The notes under the pieces: generated by a model
The model's input: only the letters and a program-made list of their open reading frames with translations
Told to the model about the DNA's origin: nothing
The model's database searches: none
NCBI GenBank assembly: GCA_022823665.1
Contig: JAJEHN010000032.1
Location: 109,487-173,486 of the forward strand
DNA: 64,000 nt
Source of the DNA: Thermoanaerobaculia bacterium
GTDB taxonomy: Bacteria; Acidobacteriota; Thermoanaerobaculia; Multivoradales; Multivoraceae
Direction: 5' to 3'
Shown here: positions 33,758 through 42,985 of the stretch, in pieces
Position numbering within the stretch: position 1 is the stretch's first letter
Layout of the letters: each line of letters starts with the position of its first letter
Position numbers and translations under genes: made by a program

Positions 33758-35518
33758 GTGAGCCAGCACAATCTCCTCCAGCGGGCGGCACTTCTCGCCG
33801 CCGTTCTGACAACGGCATCGGGAATCCCCGTTGCCGAGGCCCAGCCCGAACGCGGCGACTTCGTCCCGGTCACAGACGCCATGCTCCAGAACCCGAGCGA
33901 CGACGACTGGCTCATGTGGCGCCGCACGCTCGACGGCTGGGGCTACAGCCCACTCGACCAGATCACGGCCGAGAACGTAGGCGACCTGCGGCTGGTCTGG
34001 TCCCGCGGCATGAGCGAAGGCCGCCAGCAGGGGACCCCGCTCGTCTACGACGGCGTGATGTACATGCCGAACCCCATCGACGTGATCCAGGCCATCGACG
34101 CGGTGACCGGAGACCTCCTCTGGGAGTACCGGCGCGAGCACCCGGAGAACATCCTCCAGCAGGTCGGCGGTCTCGCCGCCAACAACCGGAACATCGCGAT
34201 CTACGGCGATCTGATCATCGACACCAGCGTCGACGAGTTCGTCTTCGCCCTCGATGCGAAGACGGGCGAGCTGGCCTGGGAGACGATGATCCTCGACTAC
34301 AAGACCCACCCGGCGATGCAGAGCTCCGGCCCGATCATCGCCGACGGCAAGGTGATCTCGGGCCGAAGCTGCCTGCCCCGCGGCGGCCCGGACGCCTGCG
34401 TCATCGTCGCCCACGACGCGAAGACCGGGGCCGAACTCTGGCGGACCCGCACGATCCCGGCGCCCGGGGAACCGGGCGACGAAACCTGGGGCGACACGCC
34501 GTTCGAGGACCGCACCCACGTCGGCACCTGGATGGTGCCGAGCTACGACCCTGGCCTGGAGCTGATCTACATCGGCACCTCGGTCACCTCCCCGGCGCCG
34601 AAGTTCCTGCTCGGCGGCAGGGAGCTCCGGCACCTGTACCACAACTCGACCCTCGCGCTCGACGCGAACAGCGGCGAGATCGCCTGGCACTACCAGCACC
34701 TGAACGACCACTGGGACCTCGACCATCCCTTTGAGCGCCTGCTGGTCGACACCGCCGTGGCGCCCGACGCCGACGAGGTCGACTGGATCAATCCCCGCAT
34801 CGAGCCGGGCGAGGAACGCAAGGTGATCACCGGGGTTCCCGGCAAGACGGGCGTCGTCTACACCCTCGACCGCGAGACCGGCGAGTTCCTGTGGGCGCGG
34901 CCCACGATCCGGCAGAACGTGATCGCCATGATCGACGGCGCCACCGGCGCGGTCACCGAGAACTCGGAAGTCGTGTTCCGCGAGTTGGGCCAGGAGGCCT
35001 ACGTCTGCCCGACGTACATCGGCGGCAAGGACTGGCAGGCGGGCGCCTACAGCCCGGTGACCAACGCGATGTACGTGCCGATGCGCAACTCCTGCGCCCG
35101 GATGACGGCGACCCGCGCCGGCCGGCTGCCGATCTACGCCCTGGACGCCGAGCACCAGATCGCGCCCGGCACGGACCTGAGCGGGTCCGTCCACGCCGTA
35201 TCCGCCGAGACCGGCAAGTCGCTGTGGACGTACGAGCAGCGCGCCGGTCTGATGTCGCTCTTCGTCACCGGCGGCGGCCTGGTCTTCGTCGGCGACGGCA
35301 ACGGCCGGTTCCGCGCCCTGGACGACGAGACCGGCGAGAGCCTCTGGGAGATCAACCTCGGCTCGCCGGTTACCGGCTTCCCGGTCAGCTACGCCGTCGA
35401 CGGCCGGCAGTACGTCGCGGCCAGCACGGGCAACCGGTCCGCGGCCCTCCTGTCCGGGCTCACGCCGGAGTTGCGGCCCAGTTCGGGCAACAACCTGTTC
35501 GTCTTCGCGCTGCCTTGA
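33758..35518 (+). CDS. PQQ-dependent alcohol/methanol dehydrogenase-type quinoprotein
   Basis: A 586-aa protein with a GTG start at 33758 and a signal peptide ending near PVAEAQ. It is an eight-blade propeller with tryptophan-docking repeats (AIDAVTGDLLWEYRR, ALDAKTGELAWETM, TLDRETGEFLWARP, ALDDETGESLWEINLG). The N-terminal WRRTLDGWGYSPLDQITAEN is typical of type I quinoprotein alcohol dehydrogenases. The HLNDHWDLDHPFERLLVD block occupies the active-site Asp region. The vicinal Cys-Cys of methanol dehydrogenase is not seen. No C-terminal heme domain is present, so electrons must go to a separate cytochrome. The stop overlaps the TTG start proposed for the copper ATPase gene. Confidence 0.9.
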   Translation: MSQHNLLQRAALLAAVLTTASGIPVAEAQPERGDFVPVTDAMLQNPSDDDWLMWRRTLDGWGYSPLDQITAENVGDLRLVWSRGMSEGRQQGTPLVYDGVMYMPNPIDVIQAIDAVTGDLLWEYRREHPENILQQVGGLAANNRNIAIYGDLIIDTSVDEFVFALDAKTGELAWETMILDYKTHPAMQSSGPIIADGKVISGRSCLPRGGPDACVIVAHDAKTGAELWRTRTIPAPGEPGDETWGDTPFEDRTHVGTWMVPSYDPGLELIYIGTSVTSPAPKFLLGGRELRHLYHNSTLALDANSGEIAWHYQHLNDHWDLDHPFERLLVDTAVAPDADEVDWINPRIEPGEERKVITGVPGKTGVVYTLDRETGEFLWARPTIRQNVIAMIDGATGAVTENSEVVFRELGQEAYVCPTYIGGKDWQAGAYSPVTNAMYVPMRNSCARMTATRAGRLPIYALDAEHQIAPGTDLSGSVHAVSAETGKSLWTYEQRAGLMSLFVTGGGLVFVGDGNGRFRALDDETGESLWEINLGSPVTGFPVSYAVDGRQYVAASTGNRSAALLSGLTPELRPSSGNNLFVFALP

Positions 35519-37761
35519 CAACCAGCGGCAACCCATCGCACGGCCACCACGCCCACTCTCATCGACGGCGTGATGACGGCGGCGCGGGCGGCCGCCACGA
35601 CACCGTACCGGCCGGGCACACGGGTTCCGTCTACACCTGCCCAATGCATCCGGCCGTGCGCCAGACGCAACCCGGCTCCTGTCCGATCTGCGGCATGGGT
35701 CTGGAGCCTGAGTCCGCCGCGATGGCCCAGGACGGCCCGGACCCTGAACTGGTGGACTTCACCCGGCTGTTCCGCGTCGGCGCGGTGTTGACGCTTCCGC
35801 TCCTCGTCCTCGCGATGGGCCCCTTCGTGGGCCTGGGAGGTGTACGCGAGGCGTTCGGCGAACGCGGAGCGCTCTGGATCGAGGTGCTGCTGGGGACGCC
35901 GGTCGTGCTGTGGTGCGGCCTGCCGTTCCTCGCGCGCGGCTGGGCGTCGTTCCGCACGATGAACCTCAACATGTTCTCCCTGATCGCGATGGGGGTGATG
36001 GCCGCCTGGCTCTACAGCATGGTGGCCGTGGTGGCGCCCGGCATCTTCCCCGACGGCTTCCGCAACGCGGAGGGTCATGTCGGCGTCTACTTCGAAGCGG
36101 CGGCCGTCATCGTGACGCTGGTGCTTCTGGGCCAGCTCATGGAGCTCCGCGCCCGGCAGGGTACCGGACGGGCAATCCGCGCGCTGCTCGACATGGCGGC
36201 CAAGGCCGCGCTCGTCGTCCGCGAGGACGGACGGGAGGAGGAGATCCCGCTCGACGACGTGCAACTCGGCGACCGGCTACGGGTGCGGCCGGGCGCCAAG
36301 GTGCCGGTCGACGGCCTGGTGATCGAAGGCCGCTCCTTCGTCGACGAGAGCATGATCACGGGTGAGCCGATACCCGTGGAGAAGACGCCGGGCGATCCGC
36401 TCACCGGCGCAACCATCAACGGCACCGGCAGCCTGATCATGGAGGCCACGCGCGTCGGCGCCGGCACGGTCCTGAGCCAGATCGTCGAGATGGTCGAGAA
36501 CGCGCAGCGGAGCCGGGCGCCCATCCAGCGCTACGCTGACCGGGTGGCGGGCCTGTTCGTGCCAGTCGTGATGCTGGTCGCGGCCGGCGCGTTCATCGTC
36601 TGGGCGATATGGGGACCCGCACCCTCGCTCTCCTACGCGCTGCTGGCGGCAGTAGCGGTCCTGATCATCGCCTGTCCGTGCGCGCTGGGTCTCGCGACCC
36701 CCATGTCGATCATGACGGCGACGGGGCGCGGCGCCCAGATGGGGGTGCTTATCAAGAACGCTGAGTCCCTGGAGCGGTTCGAAGCGGTCGACACGCTCAT
36801 CGTCGACAAGACCGGCACGTTGACGAAGGGGGAGCCCGAGCTCGTGGCCGTCCTGCCCGCGACCGGCCACGACGAGGCCGCGGTGCTGAAGCTGGCCGCG
36901 ACCCTGGAAAGGGGGTCAGAGCACCCGCTGGCCGAGGCGATCGTTCGGGGAGCCGAGAACCGTGGCGTCACGCTGGCCGAGGCGGCGGACTTCGAAGCAG
37001 TGACCGGAAAGGGGGTCAGAGGCATCGTCGATGGCAAGGCCGTCGCGATCGGCAACCTGAAGCTGCTGCAGGACCTCGGGCTGGAGGTCGAAGCGCTGAC
37101 CGAAACCGCCGACGACCGGCGCGACGAGGGCGAGACGGTGATGTTCGTCACGCTCGACGGAGAACTCGCGGGGATGGTCAGCGTGGCCGATCCGGTGAAG
37201 GACTCCACCCCCGGGGCGCTCGAGGCGCTTCATCGGCTCGGCTTTCGACTCATCATGGCCACCGGCGACAACGAGCGCACGGCCAGGGCGGTGGCGGCCC
37301 GTCTGGGCATCGACGACATCCGCGCCGACGTGCTGCCGGCGGACAAGGCCCGCATCATCACGGAGCTCCAGGCAGAGGGCCGGAGAGTCGCGATGGCCGG
37401 CGACGGGGTCAACGACGCGCCCGCGCTCGCCCAGGCCGATGTCGGGATCGCCATGGGCACCGGCGCGGACGTGGCCATCGAAAGCGCTGGGGTCACGCTG
37501 GTCAAGGGAAACCTGGACGGCATCGTCCGTGCGCGAAAACTCGCCCGCGCCACGATGCGCAACATTCGCCAGAACCTGTTCTTCGCCCTGGCCTACAACG
37601 CCTCGGGCGTGCCGGTGGCGGCGGGGTTGCTCTTTCCCTTCTTCGGCATCCTCATCAGCCCCATGTTCGCGGCCTTCGCGATGACCGCATCGTCGATTTC
37701 TGTCGTCTTGAACTCCCTGCGGCTGCGCAATCTGCGCTTCCGACTCCACGAGGGCGCGTAG
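35515..37761 (+). CDS. copA: P1B-type copper/heavy-metal-transporting ATPase
   Basis: A protein of about 748 aa. The best start is the TTG at 35515-35517, overlapping the upstream TGA (TTGA). It is followed by a His-rich stretch and a YTCPMHP...PGSCPICGMGL heavy-metal-binding domain. The ATPase core has the transmembrane CPC motif (IIACPCALGLATPMS), the phosphorylation motif DKTGTLTKGEP (Asp accepts phosphate), SEHPLAEAIV, and the hinge GDGVNDAPALAQADVGIAMG. This pattern fits Cu(I)-exporting CopA-like pumps; there is no classical N-terminal HMA CxxC domain. It may detoxify copper or supply it to the periplasm. The start codon is less certain than the identity. Confidence 0.9.
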   Translation: MTTSGNPSHGHHAHSHRRRDDGGAGGRHDTVPAGHTGSVYTCPMHPAVRQTQPGSCPICGMGLEPESAAMAQDGPDPELVDFTRLFRVGAVLTLPLLVLAMGPFVGLGGVREAFGERGALWIEVLLGTPVVLWCGLPFLARGWASFRTMNLNMFSLIAMGVMAAWLYSMVAVVAPGIFPDGFRNAEGHVGVYFEAAAVIVTLVLLGQLMELRARQGTGRAIRALLDMAAKAALVVREDGREEEIPLDDVQLGDRLRVRPGAKVPVDGLVIEGRSFVDESMITGEPIPVEKTPGDPLTGATINGTGSLIMEATRVGAGTVLSQIVEMVENAQRSRAPIQRYADRVAGLFVPVVMLVAAGAFIVWAIWGPAPSLSYALLAAVAVLIIACPCALGLATPMSIMTATGRGAQMGVLIKNAESLERFEAVDTLIVDKTGTLTKGEPELVAVLPATGHDEAAVLKLAATLERGSEHPLAEAIVRGAENRGVTLAEAADFEAVTGKGVRGIVDGKAVAIGNLKLLQDLGLEVEALTETADDRRDEGETVMFVTLDGELAGMVSVADPVKDSTPGALEALHRLGFRLIMATGDNERTARAVAARLGIDDIRADVLPADKARIITELQAEGRRVAMAGDGVNDAPALAQADVGIAMGTGADVAIESAGVTLVKGNLDGIVRARKLARATMRNIRQNLFFALAYNASGVPVAAGLLFPFFGILISPMFAAFAMTASSISVVLNSLRLRNLRFRLHEGA

Positions 37762-37768
37762 GCTTCCC

Positions 37769-39160
37769 GTGACCAACCGCGTCGCTGCCGGCGTCCTGCT
37801 GGCCGCACTTGCGCCCTGCGCCACCCTGTCGGCCGAGGACTGGCCGCAGTGGCGCGGCGCCGACCGGCTCGGCATCTGGACCGAGACCGGCATCCTCCGC
37901 GAGTTTCCCGACGATGGGCTCCTCGTGAAGTGGCGGGTACCGGTGGGCAGCGGCTTCGCCGGCCCCGCCGTGGCCGGCGGCCGCGTGTTCGTCCTCGACT
38001 ACGTCGAGACCGAGCGGCGCACGATGCAGGGCAAGGAACGCATCCAGGCCCTCGACGAAGACAGCGGCGAAGTGCTGTGGACCCATGAATGGGCCACGGC
38101 CTACGGAGTCCTCATGGCCAGCTACGCGACGGGTCCGCGCGCCACGCCGACCGTCGACGGCGACCGCGTCTACCTGCTCGGCGCGACGGGGCGGATCTTC
38201 TGCCTGGACGTCGCGACCGGCGACGTCGTCTGGGAAAAGGACACCGTCACCGAGTACGACGTGCTCGTCCCCGTGTGGGGTACATCGATCGCGCCCATCG
38301 TGGAGGGCGACCTCGTCATCTACGTCGTCGGGGCCCAGCCGGACGCGTTCGTCATGGCCTTCGACAAGCACACGGGCGAGGAGCGCTGGCGGGCGCTCGA
38401 GCCCCGCAGCGAGCTGGGCTACAGCCAGCCGAGCATCATCGAGGCGGGCGGCGTACGGCAGTTGAGCGTCTGGCACCCGGCCGGCCTCTCCTCGCTCGAC
38501 CCGGAAACCGGCGCGCTGTACTGGGAGGAGCTGTTCCCGGGCGGACAGGCGCCGATCGCGGACGCGGTCCACAGCGACTCGTACCTGCTGGTATCGGGGT
38601 TCTACACCGGCTCGCTCATGATGCGGCTTGAGCCCGACCGGCCGGCCGCGACGGTTCTTTGGAAGGACAGCGGCACCGACCGCATCCTGGAAGACGGAGT
38701 CGAGGTCGCCGAGTCGGACGGACTCCACTCGAACATCACGACGCCGTTGATCCTGGGCGACACGATCTACGGCATCTGCAGCCACGGGGAAGTCCGCGGC
38801 CTGCGGGCGGACACCGGGGAACGGATCTGGGAAGCCGAAGGTCTGACCAACCGGGAGCGCTGGGCCTCGGCCCACTTCGTGCGGCACGAGGATCGCTACT
38901 TTGTCTACAACGAGAAGGGCGAGCTCCTCATCGCCCGGTTCACGCCGGAGGGCTACGTCGAACTCGACCGCACCCACCTGCTCGAGCCGACCTCCCGCAC
39001 CGGCTACGGCCGGTCGCGGCCCGGCACCCGGTCGCGAAGGCGGCATGGCCAGAGCGACCGCCTGGTCGTCTGGTCCCATCCGGCTTTCGCCAACCGGCAC
39101 GTCGTGCTGCGGAACGACGAAGAGATCATCCGCGTATCGCTGGACGAGGGCGACTACTAG
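37769..39160 (+). CDS. Secreted PQQ-like beta-propeller protein
   Basis: A 463-aa protein starting GTG at 37769, 7 bp after the ATPase stop, with a signal peptide ending near ATLSAED. Repeats of the WD/PQQ-binding-like type run through it (ALDEDSGEVLWTHE, CLDVATGDVVWEKD, SLDPETGALYWEEL, GLRADTGERIWEAE). The N-terminal WPQWRGADRLGIW is common in BamB-like/PQQ-like propellers of Acidobacteriota and Planctomycetes. There is no clear quinone-binding active site, so it may be structural or an enzyme of unknown type. It is in the same transcription unit as the quinoprotein and copper ATPase. Confidence 0.8.
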   Translation: MTNRVAAGVLLAALAPCATLSAEDWPQWRGADRLGIWTETGILREFPDDGLLVKWRVPVGSGFAGPAVAGGRVFVLDYVETERRTMQGKERIQALDEDSGEVLWTHEWATAYGVLMASYATGPRATPTVDGDRVYLLGATGRIFCLDVATGDVVWEKDTVTEYDVLVPVWGTSIAPIVEGDLVIYVVGAQPDAFVMAFDKHTGEERWRALEPRSELGYSQPSIIEAGGVRQLSVWHPAGLSSLDPETGALYWEELFPGGQAPIADAVHSDSYLLVSGFYTGSLMMRLEPDRPAATVLWKDSGTDRILEDGVEVAESDGLHSNITTPLILGDTIYGICSHGEVRGLRADTGERIWEAEGLTNRERWASAHFVRHEDRYFVYNEKGELLIARFTPEGYVELDRTHLLEPTSRTGYGRSRPGTRSRRRHGQSDRLVVWSHPAFANRHVVLRNDEEIIRVSLDEGDY

Positions 39161-39173
39161 GGCAAGGCACGCC

Positions 39174-40040
39174 ATGGAAGAAGGGCCGTTCCTGCGGAGG
39201 ATCCAGGCGGAGTTCCCCGACCTGCGGTGGACATCGCATCGATACCTGACCCATGGCTGGGACCACACGATCGTCATCCTCGACGAGGCGTTCGTCTTCC
39301 GGGCTCCGAAGGCGCAGGCGTACCGGGATGCGCTCGCCGACGAGGTGCGGCTGCTTCGCCACCTCCAGCCGCGGGTCGACGTCGGCATCCCCGACTACAT
39401 CTACCGGTCCGCCGACGGCTCGTTCGCCGGCTACCCGCTGCTCCCCGGCCGCGAGCTGGACGTCGATTCCTTCCGCGAGCTCTCCGACAACCAACGGAGA
39501 CGGATCGCGGACCAGCTCGCTGCGTTCCTCACCGCGGTCCACGAGATCCCGAGATCGACCGCGCGGGAGCTCGGGGTCCCCGAACCGGACCCGCGGAAGG
39601 ACTTCGACGATCTTCGCCGCGACACCGAGGCGCTCGTGCTCCCGCGCCTCGCGCCGCACGAGGTGCCGGTTGTCCGGGCGTTCCTGACCGAGATGGCCGC
39701 CGAATCGAGATCCGTCCACCCCACGACTCTTGTTCACGGCGACCTCAGTGGCGAGCACATCCTCTGGGACGCCGGGAATCAACAGGTCAACATCATCGAC
39801 TTCAGCGACCGCTCGATCGGCGACCCCGGGCTCGACTTCGCCTACCTCCATGCGTACGGGAACGAGTTCATCGAACAGGTCCTGGAGCGGTACCGCGGAC
39901 CCAAGGACGAAGGGATGCAGCGACGGGCGCGGCTGTACTTCAGACGGGGGGCACTGGAGACAATGGTTCATTCACTCCAGGGCTATCCATGCACCTTCGA
40001 GGAAGGCTACGCGGAGTTTCTCGCGCGGTTCGCGCCGTAG
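39174..40040 (+). CDS. Aminoglycoside phosphotransferase-like (APH) kinase
   Basis: A 288-aa protein with an APH/choline-kinase fold. The catalytic loop LVHGDLSGEHIL (HGD, with GEH in place of the usual xN) and the metal-binding NIIDFSDRSIGDPGLDFAY are present. The N-terminal lobe has VFRAPKAQAYRDALADEV, with the Lys and Glu of the ATP site. The start ATG at 39174 lies 13 bp after the propeller gene stop. Family members phosphorylate aminoglycosides, homoserine, choline or other small molecules. The substrate cannot be named, and a resistance role is not implied. Confidence 0.85.
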   Translation: MEEGPFLRRIQAEFPDLRWTSHRYLTHGWDHTIVILDEAFVFRAPKAQAYRDALADEVRLLRHLQPRVDVGIPDYIYRSADGSFAGYPLLPGRELDVDSFRELSDNQRRRIADQLAAFLTAVHEIPRSTARELGVPEPDPRKDFDDLRRDTEALVLPRLAPHEVPVVRAFLTEMAAESRSVHPTTLVHGDLSGEHILWDAGNQQVNIIDFSDRSIGDPGLDFAYLHAYGNEFIEQVLERYRGPKDEGMQRRARLYFRRGALETMVHSLQGYPCTFEEGYAEFLARFAP

Positions 40041-40062
40041 GCGTCAACCGATCAGGGCGAGA

Positions 40063-40136
40063 TGGCTGGGAGGCAGGGATTCGAACCCCGATTCTACGGT
40101 CCAGAGCCGCATGTCCTACCGTTAGACGACCTCCCA
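40063..40136 (-). tRNA. tRNA-Gln (anticodon CUG), CCA encoded
   Basis: On the minus strand the sequence starts TGGGAGG and ends CCTCCCA-G-CCA, a 7-bp acceptor stem with encoded CCA. A D-arm (GTC...GAC) follows. The anticodon arm TGCGG-CTCTGGA-CCGTA gives anticodon CTG. The T-arm CGGGG-TTCGAAT-CCCTG is standard. TGGG at the 5' end and G73 match glutamine tRNAs. 74 nt, no intron. It lies between convergent protein genes. Confidence 0.95.
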
Positions 40137-40211
40137 GCGGTAGCGGCAAGCCGGGCAGTTTAGCGCGAACGGCGGCTATTGTCCGCCACGTGGGCCGGCA
40201 ACGCGAAGCCG

Positions 40212-41399
40212 CTACGGCCACCGCCGCCAGGATCGCACGTCGACGCCGCTCCTGCGATAGCTGTCGTCCCCGCCATGGACGAGGATGCCTCGGCCCTCGT
40301 CGCCGCCGAGCTTCTCCCAATAGCGGAGCCCCTTGAAGAAGTCCGCCACGACCGTTGCTCCGGACTTGATCTCGACGGGAACGGCGCCGCGCGCGGTCTC
40401 CACCACGAGGTCCACTTCGTTGCCGCGATGGTCCCGCCAGAAGCCCAGGCGCGGCTCATGACCCCCGTGGTAGCAGGACTTTCGCAGTTCGGAAACGACG
40501 AGGTTCTCGAACACGGCGCCCCGCATCGCGTGAACGGCCAGTTCGTCGGCGTTCCGGATGTTCAGCAGGTAGCAAAGGAAGCCCGTGTCGACGAAGTAGA
40601 GCTTCGGGCTCTTCGTCAGCCGCTTTCTGAAGTTCTCGCGATGGGGCTGCAGACGGAAGGCGACGAAGCTCGCCTCGAGAACGGAGAGCCATCGGCGAGC
40701 CGTCTCGTGACTCACGCCGCAGTCGGCGCCGAGGGCCGAGAGATTCAGAAGTTGTCCGGCGCGGCCGGCACAGAGGAGAACGAAGCGGCGGAAGGCCTCG
40801 AGGTCGCCGACCTGCGTGAGGGAGCGAACGTCCCGTTGCAGATAGGTCTGGAAGTAGAGGGAGAGCCATTCCGACGCCTCGAGCCCCCGGTCGTGGATCG
40901 GCGGGTAGCCTCCCACGACGGCGATTGCCGTCCACTCGCCCGACAGCGTGGCGGACCCGCCGTCGCCGACGTCCGCCGCCGCGCGCAGGGGAAGCCCTTG
41001 CAGTTCGGCGGGCGAGAACGGCAGCAGGTGCGAGATGTGGACCCTCCCGGCGAGACTCTGGGCGATCTGCCGCATGAGGAGGAAGTTGTGCGACCCCGAC
41101 AGGACGAACCCGCCCGGCTCGGGTCGTTCGTCGACCAGAACCTGGATGTACGAGAACAGGTCCGGCGCATGCTGCGCCTCGTCGAGAATCACCGGGCCGT
41201 GGAACTGGGCCAGAAAGCCGCGCGGGTCAGAGAGGGCGAACGCGCGCGCGTCCGGCGCTTCGAGGGACACGTAGCGGTGGTCCTTGAAGGCGTGCCGCAA
41301 CAGGGTCGTCTTGCCGGACTGGCGCGGCCCGGTCACGGAGACGACCGGATACTGCCGGCTCGCTCGCAGCAGGGTCGGTGTCAGGTGTCGGGGGATCAC
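40212..41399 (-). CDS. AAA-type ATPase with DUF4143 (archaeal-ATPase-like)
   Basis: A protein of about 395 aa from a GTG at 41397-41399, or 407 aa if an in-frame ATG at 41433-41435 is used. That ATG lies inside a 33-bp palindrome, so I prefer the GTG. It has Walker A (VSVTGPRQSGKTTLLRHAF), Walker B (GPVILDEAQHAP) and the sensor-like LSGSHNFLLM. The C-terminal DUF4143 nuclease-like half includes KSPKLYFVDTGFLCYLL and NEVDLVVETARGAVPVEIKS, which carries the E-D-x-K PD-(D/E)XK-like pattern. These solitary ATPases are common in bacteria and often variable between strains. Function is unknown; links to defence or toxin-antitoxin systems are only inferred. Confidence 0.85.
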   Translation of the reverse strand: MIPRHLTPTLLRASRQYPVVSVTGPRQSGKTTLLRHAFKDHRYVSLEAPDARAFALSDPRGFLAQFHGPVILDEAQHAPDLFSYIQVLVDERPEPGGFVLSGSHNFLLMRQIAQSLAGRVHISHLLPFSPAELQGLPLRAAADVGDGGSATLSGEWTAIAVVGGYPPIHDRGLEASEWLSLYFQTYLQRDVRSLTQVGDLEAFRRFVLLCAGRAGQLLNLSALGADCGVSHETARRWLSVLEASFVAFRLQPHRENFRKRLTKSPKLYFVDTGFLCYLLNIRNADELAVHAMRGAVFENLVVSELRKSCYHGGHEPRLGFWRDHRGNEVDLVVETARGAVPVEIKSGATVVADFFKGLRYWEKLGGDEGRGILVHGGDDSYRRSGVDVRSWRRWP

Positions 41400-41409
41400 T
41401 GGCCGGATC

Positions 41410-41442
41410 GTACAGATTGCATTTCTGAAATGCAATCTGTAC
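41410..41442. promoter_or_regulatory. 33-bp perfect palindrome upstream of the DUF4143 ATPase gene
   Basis: Two perfect 16-base arms, GTACAGATTGCATTTC and GAAATGCAATCTGTAC, flank a single central T. It is much more AT-rich than its surroundings and lies 10 bp upstream of the preferred GTG start. A dyad of this size at a promoter is typical of an operator for a dimeric regulator. As RNA it would form a 16-bp hairpin, but without a U tract. It also lies between the ATPase gene and the TIGR03084 gene. Confidence 0.6.
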
Positions 41443-41484
41443 GAACTGCCGGCACGACGCCGACCTCCGCGACGCGTCCGAGAA

Positions 41485-42306
41485 CTACTGGGCGACCTCC
41501 TCGAGCCCCGCCTTGTGCCGGGTGCCCGGCGCCGGCGGCGTCTCGGGTCCGCCGGCGAAGCACTGGGCCATGCTCATCCACTCGGTGGCGATGGCGCCCG
41601 TGACCTCAAGCGACGTGTCAGCGATGTTGCGGACCTGGGTGACGACCTGGGCGAACTCGACGGCCGAGCCGCTGATCCGGTTGTCGGTCTCCTCCGCGTT
41701 CCAGGTCCAGACCTCGCCGGAAGGCGCCGTCAGTTCGAGCGCCGGCACGACGCCCGGCACCTCCAACCCGCGCACCGCGTACGTCCAGCCGAACGTGTTG
41801 AATCCCAGGAAGGCGATGTTCCTGATCCGGTCGGCCTCTTGCCGGTCGAGGCCAAGCACGTCGAAGACCTCCTGGCCGTGCGCCCAGGTCTCCATCTGCC
41901 GCGCGGTGACCGAGCTCCGCACGCTCATCGGCGGCCCGAACCAATCGACGCGCTTGCGCGGGTCGACGCCCTCGAGCCGGTCGCACATCTCCGGGTAGTA
42001 CTCGCGCCAGACGTCGTAGACGGCGCGATTCCGCTTGCCCTCGAACCACTCGTCGGTCAACTCGCGGAGGTTGAGCCGGCCACGCCGCTCGGCCATGAAC
42101 TGCTTGAAGCCGTCGAAGGCGGACTGGTCGTGGTACGACGCGTCGGCGGCGTAGTTGAAGATGTGGAGATGCGCGACGACGTCGTGGAGCGTCCACCCCT
42201 TGAACAGGGTGGCCCGCTCGAAGTCGGCGTCCGCGAGGGGATCCAGGATCTCGGCGAGGGAGTCGCACTCGGCCCGGAAGTCGTCGATCTGCTGGAAGCT
42301 GCTCAA
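41485..42306 (-). CDS. TIGR03084 / maleylpyruvate isomerase (DinB-like) family protein
   Basis: A 273-aa protein with the N-terminal DinB/MDMPI four-helix metal-binding domain. Recognisable stretches are GWTLHDVVAHLHIFNYAAD (metal His residues), SSVTARQMETWAHGQEVFDV (third His) and the C-terminal SCP-like ALELTAPSGEVWTWNAEE. Length and block order match the TIGR03084 group. Family enzymes include mycothiol-dependent maleylpyruvate isomerase; the thiol cofactor and substrate here are unknown. It sits alone between the ATPase gene and the divergent molybdenum hydroxylase genes. Confidence 0.8.
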   Translation of the reverse strand: MSSFQQIDDFRAECDSLAEILDPLADADFERATLFKGWTLHDVVAHLHIFNYAADASYHDQSAFDGFKQFMAERRGRLNLRELTDEWFEGKRNRAVYDVWREYYPEMCDRLEGVDPRKRVDWFGPPMSVRSSVTARQMETWAHGQEVFDVLGLDRQEADRIRNIAFLGFNTFGWTYAVRGLEVPGVVPALELTAPSGEVWTWNAEETDNRISGSAVEFAQVVTQVRNIADTSLEVTGAIATEWMSMAQCFAGGPETPPAPGTRHKAGLEEVAQ

Positions 42307-42475
42307 CTCGTCTCCTTCGCGGGAACTTCGATCTTCGGCGCAAGGCTATGCCGAAACACCCCGAGAGGATTCCCTTTCGACCTTGCGCCGGGTACGTTAC
42401 TGTTCGATCAACCAGCAAGTCGTCGCCCCGGAACGGCTGTCGGACCTTCCAGGACCTCCAAGGGAGAACGAACTC

Positions 42476-42985
42476 ATGGCGATCGCCTTCACCCTGAACG
42501 GCAAGTCGACGACGGTCGAAGCGCCGCCGGAGATGCCCCTGCTGTGGGTCCTCCGCGACGAACTCGACCTCAAGGGAACCAAGTTCGGCTGCGGCCGGTC
42601 CTTCTGCGGGGCCTGCACCGTGCACGTCAACGGCGAGCCGGAGCGCAGTTGCCGCATGCCCGTGTCGCGCGCCGAGGGGAAGGAGATCACGACGATCGAG
42701 GGGCTGTCCGAGGACGGCGCCCATCCCGTCCAGGTCTCCTGGCAGGAGATCGACGTTCCGCAGTGCGGTTACTGCCAGGCCGGCCAGATCATGTCGGCCT
42801 CGGCGCTGCTCGCGGGCAACCCCCAGCCGACGGACGCGGACATCGACGAGGCGATGAGCGGCAACATCTGCCGGTGCGCGACCTACGGCCGCATCCGGTC
42901 GGCGATCCACCGCGCCGCGGACATCGCGCAGGCGCCGCCGACCAGCCACGAGACGGCCACGGGCGCGGGAGGGAGTGAGGCATGA
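42476..42985 (+). CDS. 2Fe-2S subunit of a molybdenum hydroxylase
   Basis: A 169-aa small subunit of the xanthine oxidase/isoquinoline oxidoreductase type. Start ATG at 42476 after AGGGAGAA. The plant-ferredoxin cluster ligands are CGRSFCGACTVHVNGEPERSC and the second cluster is CGYCQAGQ with NICRC further on. It transfers electrons from the molybdopterin subunit to an outside acceptor. Its stop overlaps the ATG of the large subunit (ATGA at 42982-42985). Length is typical for the family. Confidence 0.95.
   Translation: MAIAFTLNGKSTTVEAPPEMPLLWVLRDELDLKGTKFGCGRSFCGACTVHVNGEPERSCRMPVSRAEGKEITTIEGLSEDGAHPVQVSWQEIDVPQCGYCQAGQIMSASALLAGNPQPTDADIDEAMSGNICRCATYGRIRSAIHRAADIAQAPPTSHETATGAGGSEA

Noticed and set aside
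36909..37020. GGAAAGGGGGTCAGAG present twice about 100 bp apart in the copper ATPase gene
   Set aside because: Both lie in conserved coding blocks (LERGSEHPL, TGKGVRGIV), so codon choice explains the match.
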